A DNA stretch of 64,000 nucleotides from assembly GCA_021613535.1 (NCBI GenBank), contig CP075497.1, positions 6,200,001 through 6,264,000 on the forward strand, in the 5' to 3' direction. Numbering within the stretch: position 1 is the stretch's first letter; each line of letters begins with the position of its first letter. This DNA comes from Adineta vaga (Eukaryota; Rotifera). The notes under the pieces are model-generated. The model ran no database searches and was not told where the DNA came from. It worked only from the letters and a program-made list of their open reading frames with translations. Shown in pieces: positions 37,092 through 49,755 of the stretch. A program made the translations under genes and the position numbers.

Positions 37092-39037
37092 ATGAGTCAA
37101 ACAAAGAATAAATTAGGTAGGTTCATTGAAATGAAATATTCTTCAAAAAACATATTTTATTAATAGCAAGAACAATTCATGATGTTGTTCGAGAAAACAA
37201 TGTAAAAGATCTCGAATTAATTGTCGGACGTGGTGCAAGTGTTAATGATGTGGATATACATAATGATGATAAATTTACACCATTACATTGGGCTGCTCAT
37301 ACTGGAAGTTTAGAGGTTTGTGATTAGTTCTTTTGTTTTTATTAGTAATAACATTTTCTTCTGTTGAAAAGTGTATGCATTGGCTATTATGGCAATCGGC
37401 AAATATGGATGCACTAACACCAAAAGGTTGGACACCAGCACATATTGCTTCAATTCGAGGACATGATGCATGTATACAAGTAAGATTATTTAATCTGAAA
37501 ATTTCAGTTCTTAATTGAAACTAAACATAGGCATTACTTAATAATAATGTTAATATTAACACACGTGATCGTCGTCATCAGACTTGTTTACATATGGCTT
37601 GTGCACATGGAAACTCTTTTGTTGTTCATACTCTACTACGTGGAGGAGCAGTAAGTTTCTTCTCTATGTATATGTAATATCTATAGAACATATTCATTCA
37701 TTCATTCATAAAAGGATCTTAATCATCAAGATGTCAATGGATGGACACCAGTTTTTACTGCTGCTTATCATGGAAGACTTGGCTGTTTACAAATGCTTGT
37801 AAAATGGGGTGCAAAATTAAATGATGTTGATAATGAAGGAAATACAGCTGGTAAAAGAAAATGATTTGTAATTGTTAAATGTTTTATTTAATGATAAAAT
37901 TTAGCTCATCTTGCTGCAATGGAAGGTCATCTGCCATGTTTGAAATTTATTATCTCAGTAACACGAGATATACCTGCTTTGCTCGGCGCTCGGAATGATC
38001 AAGGTGATACACCTAAATCTTTAGCTGAACAATTTTTCAAAGAAAATTGTTGTAAATATTTGGATGCACTCGAATGGGAACAAGATCATCCTGAACAAGC
38101 TGAAAGTACGAAGAAAAAAATCAGATGAAGAAGAAGAAGAAAAAAAATCGTTTAATTTCAGATCTAGCTTTTCCTGCTCATGTTGCTGCATATAATGGAG
38201 ATTTTGAACATGTGAAATTATTAGTTGAACAAGGTGTTGTTAACATCAATGAACGTGATGAGCATGGTTCAACATTAGCACACAAGGCAGCGGGTCAAGG
38301 TCATTTAGAAATTCTTCAATGGTTAATTGAAAATGGTGCAACAATCGATTTAACATCGGAAAGTGGTGAAACACCTAAAGATGTTGCACGACGTTATGGT
38401 CAACTAGCTTGTTTGAAAATCTTGGGTGGAGGTGCTGAAAAAGGTGATGGAACTCAACATGGACATGTCAATGATTCTAAACGACAGAGTGAACAACGAA
38501 GATTAACACCAAAAGAAGAAGAACGTCGACGTGCTAAAACAAAACTTGATGATTTATCAAAACAAATCGATATAGCTAAGAAAAACTTTCGACAATTAGG
38601 TGGACATCTGGATGAAGATGAACAACGCGAAGCACTCGAACAAGAAACACAAAAGTATGAATTGTACTATTCATCATTGTCTAATCAGATGAATATTTGT
38701 TTTCTTGTAGAAAATTTCATGAATATGAGACACAATTAGAATATGAAAGATTAAGAAGAGAAAAACTCGAAGCAGAATTAGATGAATGTCGACATCAAAT
38801 TGCTCGTCTGAGTAATACTTTACGTTCCTTTGAAGAAAGAACCGTATATGTTCAAGTAAGAGTTAAAAAAATTGATTAAATTTAAACAATTCTTTTCATT
38901 TTTAGCAAAGACCTCCTAGTAGAACACGGTCACAAAAAACGAAAAAAACATCATCATCATCAGCTGCAAATAAACAAAAACGTGTTGAAAAACAAACGGG
39001 AGTTGTATTCACACGCAGAAATTCATTTAATTCTTAA
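37092..39037 (+). CDS. ANKRD42: Ankyrin-repeat / coiled-coil protein, ANKRD42-like
   Basis: Nine exons, 37092-37116, 37167-37315, 37372-37479, 37531-37650, 37715-37850, 37905-38105, 38162-38654, 38711-38855, 38906-39037, give 502 residues in one frame, close to the human length. Eight or so ankyrin repeats run from residue about 10 to 330; the family-diagnostic stretches CMHWLLW, RGHDACIQ, LAAMEGHL and AGQGHLEILQWLIENGA align in order with human ANKRD42. A C-terminal coiled coil follows (LEYERLRREKLEAELDECR), then a basic Ser/Lys-rich tail. Mammalian ANKRD42 (SARP) is reported to bind PP1 and act in NF-kB signalling; that role here is only by homology. AATAAA at 39074-39079. Confidence 0.9.
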
Positions 39038-39073
39038 GATGTTTGTATTAAAAAAATGATCAATTCTTTTTTA

Positions 39074-39079
39074 AATAAA
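39074..39079 (+). terminator. Candidate poly(A) signal AATAAA
   Basis: 37 nt after the stop of the ANKRD42-like gene and 80 nt before the convergent gene's stop. Confidence 0.5.
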
Positions 39080-39158
39080 TTTGCAAACAAACTGCGACGT
39101 TTTTATGAATTCAATTAAAGAGAATATCAATGAAGAAACGTGCATAAAATTCAATCTT

Positions 39159-39762
39159 CTACTTTCTATTGTGTTCATTTAATATTGTTCGAAGATTTTC
39201 AAATTGTTCATTTAATGTTATTCGTCTATCATTCATAAGATATCGATTAATATCATCACCAGTGAGATTTGAATATCCGATATGACGTAATAGATCTCTT
39301 ATTTGTTCGTTATTCAAATGATTATACAACGAAAGTAAATGAATTACATGCGATAAACTATTCGATTCTATCTCATTCAAATATGCATGAAATTGTGTTT
39401 TTAGTAATTGAAATTGTTCATTATTCATATTTGAATTGATCTGATAATCATCGGAAAGTGTTGGTACATGATCTTGATGATTATTAGATGGAATATCAGG
39501 AAACGATAAATTATGAAAGATGTTAAATAGATTAGGAGGAACTTTTTGAAAATGTAAAGATTCAGGAAGAACTGATGTTGGAAGTGTATGCTGATGTTCT
39601 ATGGAAAGACATAGTTTAAATATTTATTTTTGAAAATGAATTTATTTAACTTTTTGATGATGGATGTTGCTTCGGTTTTTGATATGATTGATTTTGTTTG
39701 ATAGTGTTGCATGGAATGCTAGTTATTGTCGTACGTGTTGTTTCATTTAGAGATCGATTCAT
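39159..39762 (-). CDS. Hypothetical 183-residue protein
   Basis: Two exons, 39762-39651 and 39598-39159, join in phase (start MNRSLNETTRTT). The N-terminal half is polar and Gln/Pro/His-rich. The C-terminal half is helical (NNEQFQLLKTQFHAYLNEIE; NDRRITLNEQFENLRTILNE) with an EF-hand-like length but no calcium loop. No recognised domain. It shares a 315-bp divergent upstream region with the GST gene and its stop faces the ANKRD42-like stop across 121 bp. The intron and unbiased composition support a real gene. Confidence 0.6.
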
Positions 39763-40077
39763 GAAAATATTAATCAAAGATGAATTTTCAGAAATATAGT
39801 AAAAGATATTTTTGAGGCGCTCAAGAATGAGTCATTTTCGAAGCAAAGTAAAGCACCAGATGAATCGTCATTATGACACGCATTTTTATGAGTATGGTAA
39901 GACATTTTTTCTATCTACTCCAAAAGGAAAGAAAAAAATTTGACATGCCGCAATCGTGACAATGCAATTCTGAGAATGTATATATATATAACGAAAGTAA
40001 ACCAGTCTTGTCTTTAATCTTCTCGTTGTATTTCATACTGAACATTTCTCGTACAAAAATTTGCATTTTCAATTACA

Positions 40078-40955
40078 ATGGCGACTAGTCCTAAACATCT
40101 GACGAAAGGTAAGAAAGGAACGAATTTTGAATGTTTTCTTCAAACGTTTGAATAGGTTCTGAATTGCCAACCTTGAAAGAAAATCAATTACGATTATATA
40201 CAATGCGCTTTTGTCCGTTTGTAAAACGAGCAAAACTTGTTTTATCTGCAAAAAATATTTCGTAAGGTTTTCTTTTCTTAAATTTATTCTATTCTTATCG
40301 TTGAATCCATTTTAGTTATGAAGAAATACCAATCAATCTAAACGAACTACCTGAATGGTATTTAGAAAAGAATTCAACTGGTGAAGTTCCATTATTAGAA
40401 TGGATTGATCATGATTCAAAACAGACACGTTCAATTCCTGAATCACTTATTATTTGTGATTATCTGGATGATTTATATCCACAAAATCGTCTTCATCCAA
40501 CTGATCCATATCTCAAAGCAAAACAAAAATTGCTTGTTGATAGATCTGGAAATGTTTGTCAACTTTTTTCATGAGTTTTAATGAGATAATTATTTATTTT
40601 TTTTTAAATAGGTTCGATCAGGATTTTATAAAGTACTTAGTCAGTCAGATGCGAATGCTGTTGAACAATTGAATGAAAGTTTGTCTGTCTATGAAGAAGC
40701 ACTTCATGACAAATTCTATGGTGGATCAAAACCAGCAATGGTGGATTATATGATTTGGCCATGGTTTGAATTTTTTCCAAATTTAAAAGAAGCTGGTTTT
40801 GTTTTGAATGCTGTGGAAAATCACCTAAATTAGCAGCTTGGATCAAAGCAATGGAAGCTGATGACGCCGTTAAAAAAAATCGAGTACCAGATGAAATAAT
40901 CAAGAAATTTATGGCTAGCCGACGAGGAGGCAATACAGACTATGACATTGAGTAG
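40078..40955 (+). CDS. GSTO: Glutathione S-transferase omega-like, one frameshift
   Basis: Four exons: 40078-40108, 40156-40261, 40316-40553, 40612-40955; about 240 residues if the break is bridged. The thioredoxin-like N-domain starts after an extension typical of omega class (LRLYTMRFCPFVKRAKLVLS), with the catalytic cysteine of the CPF motif at residue 30. VPLLEW and PESLIICDYLDD provide the cis-Pro and gamma-glutamyl contacts. The helical C-domain contains YGGSKPAMVDYMIWPWFE. After FVLNA (40807-40812) the frame must change by one base to read CGKSPKLAAWIKAMEADD to the stop at 40953-40955; unshifted, the frame ends at 40834-40836. Omega GSTs perform thiol transfer and dehydroascorbate reduction rather than classical conjugation. 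Confidence 0.9.
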
Positions 40956-41196
40956 TTTTTTCAAGCATTTATTTCTTTAAAATACCTCAATTTTAGAATA
41001 AACACGATGAAAATCATGTTAAATATAATTTGTCAACAATGTTCACATTGAATGCCTTAGATACGCATCAAAATTTAGTTTTATTCTAACAAAAAAAAGA
41101 ACATCCGAGATACTTTGATGAATACATCGTTGACTTTCAAAAAGAAAAAAACGAGTTAAATATCTGAACAGAAATAATAGTTGTACGAAAATATAT

Positions 41197-41588
41197 TCAT
41201 TGATGTTTTTTTGCCCATTGTTCAAATGCATCTCTACATAGATAAAACAAATCACTAGATACTTTCATCGTTAATCGTACTTGCACATTATTGAAAGACA
41301 TTGTGCACTGCAATATTCTCCGTCCCATTCCGGATGATCAATCGATGGATTTTCACATCCAACACGTTTACATTTCGTTGTATTGGCAACATTTGATAAT
41401 GACTATAGACAATTAAAATGATCATGTATATATTCATTCATAATGGTTCTTAATCAATAGGAAAAGTTTATGTCATTTGAAAAGCTAGAAGGAATCTATT
41501 CAGTAATTTAGATTATTACCGATGTCGATGAAGAAAGTGTATCTGGCTTATTTGTATCTGCTACATAGTCTATGGACGCCATAAATAT
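41197..41588 (-). CDS. TOX C-terminal cysteine module, exons downstream of the HMG-box gene
   Basis: Exons 41588-41520, 41402-41281 and 41233-41197 (phase-consistent) encode CKRVGCENPSIDHPEWDGEY, then CSAQCLSIMCKDAFEQWAKK. This closely follows the conserved C-terminal Cys-rich motif of TOX proteins (C..xGC.NP...WD.EYCS.EC...HC.D.F..W). It may be joined to the HMG-box gene by a donor at 41814/41813 (TAT|GTAAAT, phase 0), giving a single TOX protein. Alternatively it is a separate small protein from the internal ATG at 41582. The longer upstream ORF stops at 41718 before reaching these exons, so both 3' ends may be used. Confidence 0.75.
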
Positions 41589-41717
41589 CTGAAATAAAAT
41601 GATTTTTATTTACTCTAAAGTGTGAATTGAATAATTTATTGAAGATTTTTTTTGTTTTTAATAAACAGAAAACGAAGTAAAATGTACGAGACGCCACTGT
41701 GTAGTTAAACCTAGTGT

Positions 41718-43063
41718 TTAATTCCATTGAAAATGATTTTCATTACAAATCGTTGCCATTGATGCATGTTCATCTTCTTTTCGTTCATGTAAACTAGGAT
41801 GAATGTTATTTACATAATCATAATGTTTTTCAATCTGTCCATTTGTCATCGAAGTTAAATCGGCATATTGTGGTGTATTATTATTTAAATTATGTAAAAG
41901 ATTTTCATTTGTTTTTATATGTTCATTATCCATCGATGGTGGATGTGAATAATAGGAAGAATAATGTTCAGAATCAATAACAGGTCGAAGTAAACCATAT
42001 TGATGATAATCAGAATAATTATTATTTGAATCATAGGATGAATAAGTTTGATGTGTATGATTGGGAAAATAATGTTGATGTTCAGAATGATAAATATTGG
42101 AATTATCCTGAGAATAGGAATTTAAATAATGAAAATTATTATATGATGGTGTTTGTTGTTGAAGTGATGGCGTTGATGATGATGATGATGAACAAAATTG
42201 TTGGAAAGAAGGATGTTGTTGTTGGTGATGATGATGATGATGATTAGTATTGCTCATCATCGATGTTGAATGATACGATTTTTGATGATGTGATATTGCA
42301 TGAGGCGTAAATGATAAAGAAGTTTGATTGAGAAAAGGAGGTAGATTTGGTGTCTAGAGGAAGAAAGAATGATATGAAGATTTTATGAATGAACAAAATT
42401 GATTTTACTTGATGAGAAACTTGAACAGCACGATATGCAGCTAATTGTTTAAGATATTCTTTTTTTGCTGTGGCTGCTTTACGTTTATATTGCTACAAAT
42501 AGAGAATTTTATCAATGAATTCTTCTACATATACGACATACTTCTTTTATTTCTGGTTCAATATTTTCCCACATATGTGCCACAACTTTTGAAATCTCTC
42601 TAAAAACAAAATTTAATCTATCTTTTATTTTCAAAATATACTTTAATTTACCCAAATGATGGATTAGATAATTTCTTTTTAATATCATTCTGAGCATCAC
42701 GAAAAAATAATGCATACGGTGACACTGGCCTATGAATGAACGATGAGCAATTGGAAATCAAATAAGATTCTTTTTTACTTTTGAGGTTCATTTGGATCTT
42801 TACGTTTCTTTTTCGTAGGTTTCTTTTTCTTGATGACTTTATTTGTAATTGAATTATTCTAGAAAGAAAGGTGTTTTTATTAGGAAGAAAAAAGGGTGTG
42901 TCGTGACACATACCATACGATTGACTGTACTCGATGGTGTTGGTGATACTTCATCAATATCACTTGCTGAAGATTGTTGTGGAGAAATAGATTGATTCTC
43001 ATGTTGATATTGATGACGTGAATGTAAAGAATTTTGATTAAAATGAGTAGATTGACCGTACAT
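41718..43063 (-). CDS. TOX: TOX-family HMG-box DNA-binding protein
   Basis: Exons 43063-42914, 42858-42779, 42729-42652, 42599-42542, 42492-42409, 42353-41718 give 361 residues from the ATG at 43063. A basic stretch KKKKPTKKRKDPNEPQK precedes the HMG box (PVSPYALFFRDAQNDI...EYLKQLAAYRA), with the TOX-specific PNEPQKPVS(A/P)YALFFRD junction and the L1-type single box. His/Gln/Asn/Tyr-rich C-terminal region with no fold. TOX proteins are nuclear chromatin regulators. The true N-terminus may be further upstream: an open stretch at about 43260-43140 (MQHIYGNHNNNDHS) could be a 5' coding exon, but its donor (GTTTAA) is weak. See the separate entry for the C-terminal module. Confidence 0.85.
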
Positions 43064-45363
43064 TTCTAAACAGAAGTAATCATTTAAATTATTTGAAGAA
43101 TATAAATTTCATCGAGACATTCCCCCCTCGACTTATTTCATATGTAAATTTTCTGCATTTCTCATATAGGTTAAACTATTAAGTCTAGTATTATTACGTT
43201 GTGATAGTGAATGATCATTATTATTGTGGTTTCCATAAATATGCTGCATTTTAATTGAATCGAATCGTTGTGGTATATTTGTCTTGTATCAATATTCCAC
43301 AAATAATAATCGTTGAATAGAATTCGTCGAATGTCTTTTCTGATGAACAATCTAGATATGTCAAGAAATAGAAAACAATATAAAAAGAACTGCTCGTTTC
43401 TTCATTCTCTGTTTTCATCAGTATGATTGCTCAGCAAAATAGAAAAAGAATCATTGACCACCTGTTTTTTCTTCTGATTCTTACTCTCAATTACAGCTAA
43501 TTTCATCATTTAAAAGACTTTTATATTCGTTTAAGCAAAAGACACCGCCCCTCAAATAAAACTGAACGATTATCACATCAGGGAGTCCATGTGGTAGCGG
43601 CATATGATCAATAAGACACAGAAGACATATTGAAAAAGAGAAAATTTACTTACGTAAAAAAAAAGAAAAGTAAAATGAAAGAATCTTGTCTTATTAGTAA
43701 AAGATATATGTACACGATGAGGACAAAAAAAAAGACGAAGAAAGGGTCATCATTTTTTATTCTCGGCTATGCCTGAGTGAACATTTCGTGGATGAGCAGA
43801 TCGAAAAACAAAAATATGCATATGACATGAATAGAAAAGAAAAATATCAATGTTATTATTTGTTAAATAATCAATTAAATGATTTCATAAGACATCTGAT
43901 CTTACGTAAAAAGGAAAAAAGAAAAAACTTTTGAGATTGTTTGTGTTTTTCTAATCTTTCTCAATAGAACTGTTGAAATCAATTGAAACAAGGGAAAAAA
44001 GAGAGAATATCTTTTCATAGACATTGGTTAATCTTCTCTTTTCTTTTTCTCAAGAAAACTTAGCAGAAAATTAGTTTCTACACCAATGGAAATATAGAGG
44101 AAAACAAGAGAAAGAATAGATGATTGGCTAAAAAAAAAGGAGAGGAAATAATTGTAGGTAATTTGTTCTTTCTACTTTTTCTTTCATGATATTAACAAAT
44201 GATGATTTTTCATTCCTTGACAAACCATCTGTCAGATACATTTCTACGTCATATTCTTAAAAGAAACTTTGTGGTTGAGATTCTTTATTCTTTGTTAACT
44301 AGAATGGATACACTTGTACTTAATCTATTCGAAAAATCTCTTATCATTTTGTTTACATGTATAAAAATCTGTTAAATACATGTTGTTTTCTATTGACATA
44401 ATTCTCAATATCTGCATGCCAGATCTTTCTCTATGATTAGAACTCAATGTATACATCAATCTTCTGACAGACAGAAAGAAATTCTTCTAGTTCATTATCA
44501 ACTACTCCGCCCCCTATTTCTAAGTAATTCACATCTGTACGTATACATACAATTTCCCTATTCAATTATCAGAAGCAAATCAAGAAAGTGTAAACACATT
44601 ATTCGTTTCAATGTTAACTAACCGAATCTAATAGATCGAATGGAATGAAAAGAAAATCGTACAAATTCAATCAATCGATGAATAGAATAAAGATTTTCTT
44701 TTCTTTCGTTATAGAAAAAAATGAAATCAACTGGAATTTATTGAATCGAAGTGCATCATCATCTTTTCACTTAGGAAAAAAGAAATCTATTTAGTGATTG
44801 GAATTTACACATCTGTAGTTATTCGATGATTGAAGATTTAACATACGAATCAAAACTTCTTCATACTTCATCTCTAATTGCTTTTTGACATGTATCGAAC
44901 AATCAATAGGAAAATATTATTTCATATACACTTACTTTTCACCGTCGTTGTTTGTCATGTTATTTAGATTGTATTGAACTTTTAATTTCTTTAAAAGATT
45001 TCTTTTTTTTATCTTCTTCTCCAATTCTATAACATCTAAAAAAAGGTATCATTTACACAACACGATCGATGAAGACAATGGCAATCAAGATGACATTATA
45101 TGTACGTGTGACATTTTCAATAACAGCTCATATTCGGCACTTATTCTTGCTATCCGTTAACTTCTGTACTTAATATGACGACAAGTGGACCTGAATTTAA
45201 GTCATATATTCGTTCTTTTTTATAAAGAAGAAAAAAGACGTTCACACACAAAGACAAGCATAATGGTCAATGAAATTTACAACAACAGAAAAAGAAAAGT
45301 TGGAAAAGATTTCATGACCCCCAAAAGAAAGAAAAATACATCAATGAGATAACAAGTTCTGTA
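43064..45363. other. 2.3 kb intergenic / possible TOX 5' exons
   Basis: No gene seen apart from the possible 5' TOX exon near 43140-43260. A donor-like site (minus-strand GTAAGTG near 44934) could mark a distant TOX first exon. Confidence 0.4.
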
Positions 45364-48300
45364 TCAAGATGTTGGTGCTCGATTACTATAAGCAGCATAA
45401 GCACGTTGAGCAGCATTTGCTGATGATGATACCGTTGGAGGTGCTGATATCGTCGCTGCTGATTGTTGATTACTATTCGTCGATGAAAACTAGAAAGATA
45501 GTAGAAAATGATTAGAACTTTGAAAAAAAATCTGTTTTTAAATAGAAAAAAAGGATAATTATGAATTTGAACTTACTTTCTCTAAAAAACATTGTCCCTC
45601 TTATTTTCCTTTTCTGCGAAATACGAATTTTCCAATGACAAAAAATAGAGAGAGAGAGAGAGAGTAACAACAATAGTTTTTCCAGAAAAAAGAAAAACCA
45701 AAGCAAATTTCGCGCAGATATGTCAATCAAATCAATGCACTTTTCTGTCTTTAATCGAGTATAAGAGTCACTTGAGTTGATACCTGACAATTGAATTGAT
45801 CTGCCGAAGACAATGAATTGATCGTTGTCAGATGCGTGCATGTGTTACATATTTGTCTGCAAATGATACTAGTAAAATGAGCAGGCCAATTGAGAGCGCA
45901 ACGATCAATTAGTTTTCCAAGAAAAAACAAACAACTTTTTTTTTATTCCTCACATCTTTTGAAATCTTACAAAAACAATAAAATTCTCTTTAATTCATTC
46001 ATCCGTTCGAAGAAGTCAGTAGTTTTTATCCGTAGAAAAAAGTTTGTTTTCTTAAGTCTTTACTAAGAAACTTACAACAATGGCCAATAAATGCAAACAC
46101 CAGTGACATGATCGATCATTGTTTACAGTTTAATATTTCAGCTGGGAAGTTATAACTTCATATGTATGTGGTCAAGTTACTCCATGCTAGAAACAAGAAG
46201 TAGGACGCGACACTCGAGAGAGAACAACAACAGCAACAATAATAAAACATTTTTTTGATTTTAGTGTAGATTCTCTCTTCTATAAGTTAACATCAAGAGT
46301 CAAACCAGTCGGGAAAAAAAAGAACTTTTTCTTTGAACAACATTACGAGAAAAAGGAGGATAAATCTCGAGTTAAATTCATATTCATCTTTTATTTGTAC
46401 TCACCGGCATTCCGTTGTAAGATGTGGATGGAGTTTGTGATTGAGTTAGAGCTGCAGATGCAGCCAGTGAAGCTGCTGTTTGCATTTGTGTATACCTAAA
46501 AGAAAATATGAAATATTTTCGGTTATCATATGAATAATCTTATTTCTTGAAAATATGTTTTGAATGATTTTCTTCTTTACTCAAATTTAAAAGAAAAAAA
46601 AAGATTATACCATTGTTGATAAGCAGCAATTTGTGAAGCATCATAACCAGCATTAACCCTAATAAAAAATGTCGATAATGTAAAATGAAAATAGAAAGTT
46701 GATTATAACTTACCACTGTTGCATCCAATTTTGTTGTGCATCTGCAGCTGATTTTGTTGGATCATTCATTGTATTGATTTGTGACGGATTGGTTGAATGA
46801 TTCCAAGCATTTTGTGTAGCAGCACTCAATGCAGCTGCTTGTAAAATAGTTGCTTGTTGAAGGTTAGCTGCTTGTTGCATAACTTGTAATTGTTGTTGTT
46901 TAGCTTGTAATTGCTGTTGAAAGGTCTAAAGAATAAAGAAAAGATGAAAATTTACTTTCTTTTACTGAATATTTGAATTATGACATACAATCAAATACTG
47001 TTGTTGTTGAGGTGTAATCGGTGTACCTGCTTGTTGAGCTTGCATAGCTTGTTGCAATGCAGTTGTGTATTGATTATATTGAATATGATATTCACTACTT
47101 GCTTTCGCATAAATTATTGCTGGATTTGTTTCTAAATCTGATTGTTGTTGATCTTGCTGTTGCTGTTGTTGTGATTGCTGTGAAGGTGGTTGTTGAACTT
47201 GTGATTGATTCGATGATTTCCATTGATCATAATTTGTTGGTCCGCTGCTATTTCCATTCCATTGATTATTATTCATATTATTATTTGATGGAGGTATATT
47301 GTTATCCCAAGAACGTTTGTGATTAGAATCGAAATTTTTATTTTGCCAATCATTATTATTTGAATTCCAATTTCTTCCATTTTGATTATCACTACCAGGA
47401 TTTGACCAACCACCGTTGTATCTGTATGTTTTTTTTAGAGAAATGAATAAATGTTTACAAGAGGAGAAAAAAAACAAGTAAAATTATGTTTACCGATTAT
47501 TATTAGTATTATTATTATTAGAATAATTATCATAATTGTTATAATCATTTTGATTATTTGAATAATTTCTGTCATTCGATTCCCATGATAATCGTTCTAA
47601 TAATTGGCAACGTTGTTTATAATCTTGAAAATTCTTTATACGCGTATTTACATCCAATTCATTAAGTTGTCCATTAGAATTCAAAAGTGGCACCGGTATT
47701 GGTCGTAATTGACTAGGATCAAATGAATTTAAATCTATTGTCATTAAATTTGTAGGTAAATCTTCATTAGTATATCCATCATTTCCCCACTCATTTCCAT
47801 TATAATCACCATCTGTCCAATTTTCATCAGGATTGAAAACTGGATATTGTGGTACTAAAATAAAACATGAAAAGAGAATGTGAAATAAAACTTATCGAAA
47901 ATAACTTACTTCCAACATTTGTTACCCATTTATTAAAACCATTTTTACGTCCAAGTTGGAGTAGAATAGGATGAACAACAGCTCCTGCTTCATTCAAAAT
48001 ATGAATAAGTGCTGGAGCATGTCTAGCATCTTCATTAGAGAAAAATGTGAATGCTATTCCGGACTGTGAATTACGACCTGTACGTCCAATTCGATGTATA
48101 TAGACTGCATCCGATGTTGGATAATCATAATTAATAACGAATCGTACATCATCAACATCTACATATAGAAAAGTTTCTTTTCGAAAGCAAAAATGACGTT
48201 TTAAAATTAATTACCTAAACCTCTTGAAGCTACATCTGTTGCTAGTAGAAGTGAATTTGCTGTTTCACGAAATTCTTTAAGTACTTCATTTCTCATCTGT

Positions 48301-49585
48301 TGACTCTTTGATCCATGTAGAAGTAAAGCTTTGTAACCATTCTGTTCCAATTCTTTACTTAATCGATTGACTTTATCACGTGTTCGAACAAAAATAATCG
48401 CTTTTCTATCAGGTGCATAAGCACAAACTTCATCAAGTACTTTGAAAAGATTTTGTTTCTTCTGTTGTTCATTCGGACAAAAATCTACTATTTGCTGTAT
48501 ATTTAAGTTTACAGCATGAGATTCTGATAGACAGCCAACAGTTGCATGTACATAATTTGTTAAATATTCTTCAGCTAGAGCTTTTATTCCTTTTGGCCAA
48601 GTCGCGGAAAACATGGAAATTTGCGCTTGACGACGTGCTGGTTGTTGTTCTTGTTCTACATCACTAGAAGAAGAAAAAGAAAACGAATTTCGTCGAATAT
48701 TTTCAATCATATTACTTACTCGGATGATGGTTTGGGTGTTTTAAAATCGGCTAAGATATTTCTAACTTGAACTTCAAAACCTAAATCAAACATTTTATCA
48801 GCTTCATCCAATACGATAAAAGTCACGCGATAAAGTGTTGTGATTTTTGATTCTAGAAAGTCATGTAATCTTCCTGGTGTACATATATACACTTCTTTTC
48901 CATCACCAATTTCATTGATTTGTTTTTCTCTTTCATCACCACCGATAATACACAACGATTTGATTCCAAATAAATTAAAATATGGTTGAGCAACTGTATG
49001 AATTTGTTGTACTAATTCTCTAGTAGGTGCTAAAACAATAGCCATTGGACCATCATCTGGTTGTAAGGGTGGTTGTTCACGTATGTGAAATATCAATGGG
49101 AGAATAAACTAAAATAAATTATTAAATAGAAGAAAGATCTTCGAAATTCAAAGTCATGATTAACTTACAGCGAGAGTTTTTCCACTTCCTGTACTGGCAA
49201 TACCAACAAGATCTCGGCCATGACTAAGAATAGGCCAAGCTATAGATTGAATAGGAGTTGGCATATCAAATTCACTTTCTTCAAATTGTTTTAAAACTTC
49301 TTCTACAAAATAATGAATATTGATCGTAAAAGTATTCAGATAAGTTTTCATATGAAGAATGTCATTACCTGTAAAACTTGTATCACTAAATTGTAACCAT
49401 GGACGAATACCAGCTGCATTTTCAACTTTGATATGAAATTCTGCACAGAAGGATTGGACATCATCCATATCAGATATTGTTGGAACAATTTGTTTAGATT
49501 CAGAATCAGAATTGTTCTCTACCTGTTCTTTCTCTTCTTCAACATCATTTACATTAGAAACTTCGGTAGAGTTTTCCTCACTCAT
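45364..49585 (-). CDS. DEAD-box RNA helicase with long Q/N-rich C-terminal extension
   Basis: Eleven exons: 49585-49369, 49302-49169, 49108-48720, 48663-48215, 48158-47910, 47854-47494, 47421-46989, 46925-46714, 46658-46611, 46495-46405, 45489-45364; 902 residues, all junctions in phase. Helicase motifs in order: Q motif [14 protein letters not shown], Ia PTRELVQQ, Ib [47 protein letters not shown]. The core ends near residue 480. The rest has acidic [14 protein letters not shown], then a conserved-looking segment ([20 protein letters not shown]), an Asn/Gly/Trp-rich stretch, polyQ, and Ala/Gln-rich repeats ending in YNGMP. The core resembles the DDX5/17/43 group; I could not place the tail. 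Probably nuclear RNA remodelling; the prion-like tail suggests condensate partitioning (inference). The last intron (45490-46404) is 915 bp, the longest in the window. Confidence 0.9.
45647..45664. repeat. (AG)n repeat in the last helicase intron
   Basis: 18 bp of AG dinucleotides inside the 915-bp intron. Confidence 0.85.
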
Positions 49586-49755
49586 TATGAATATATTCTC
49601 GTTTCAAAGTAATCTATCTAGCCTAGCGCTTTCTTTTTTTTATCGTTATATCGTGCCATGACAGAATGACAATTGCCTTTTTATTTTTATTGGTTAAAAC
49701 AAAATGACAAATCAATGTTTAGAACAATTTTAATGATAGAGGTCAGTATATGTTT

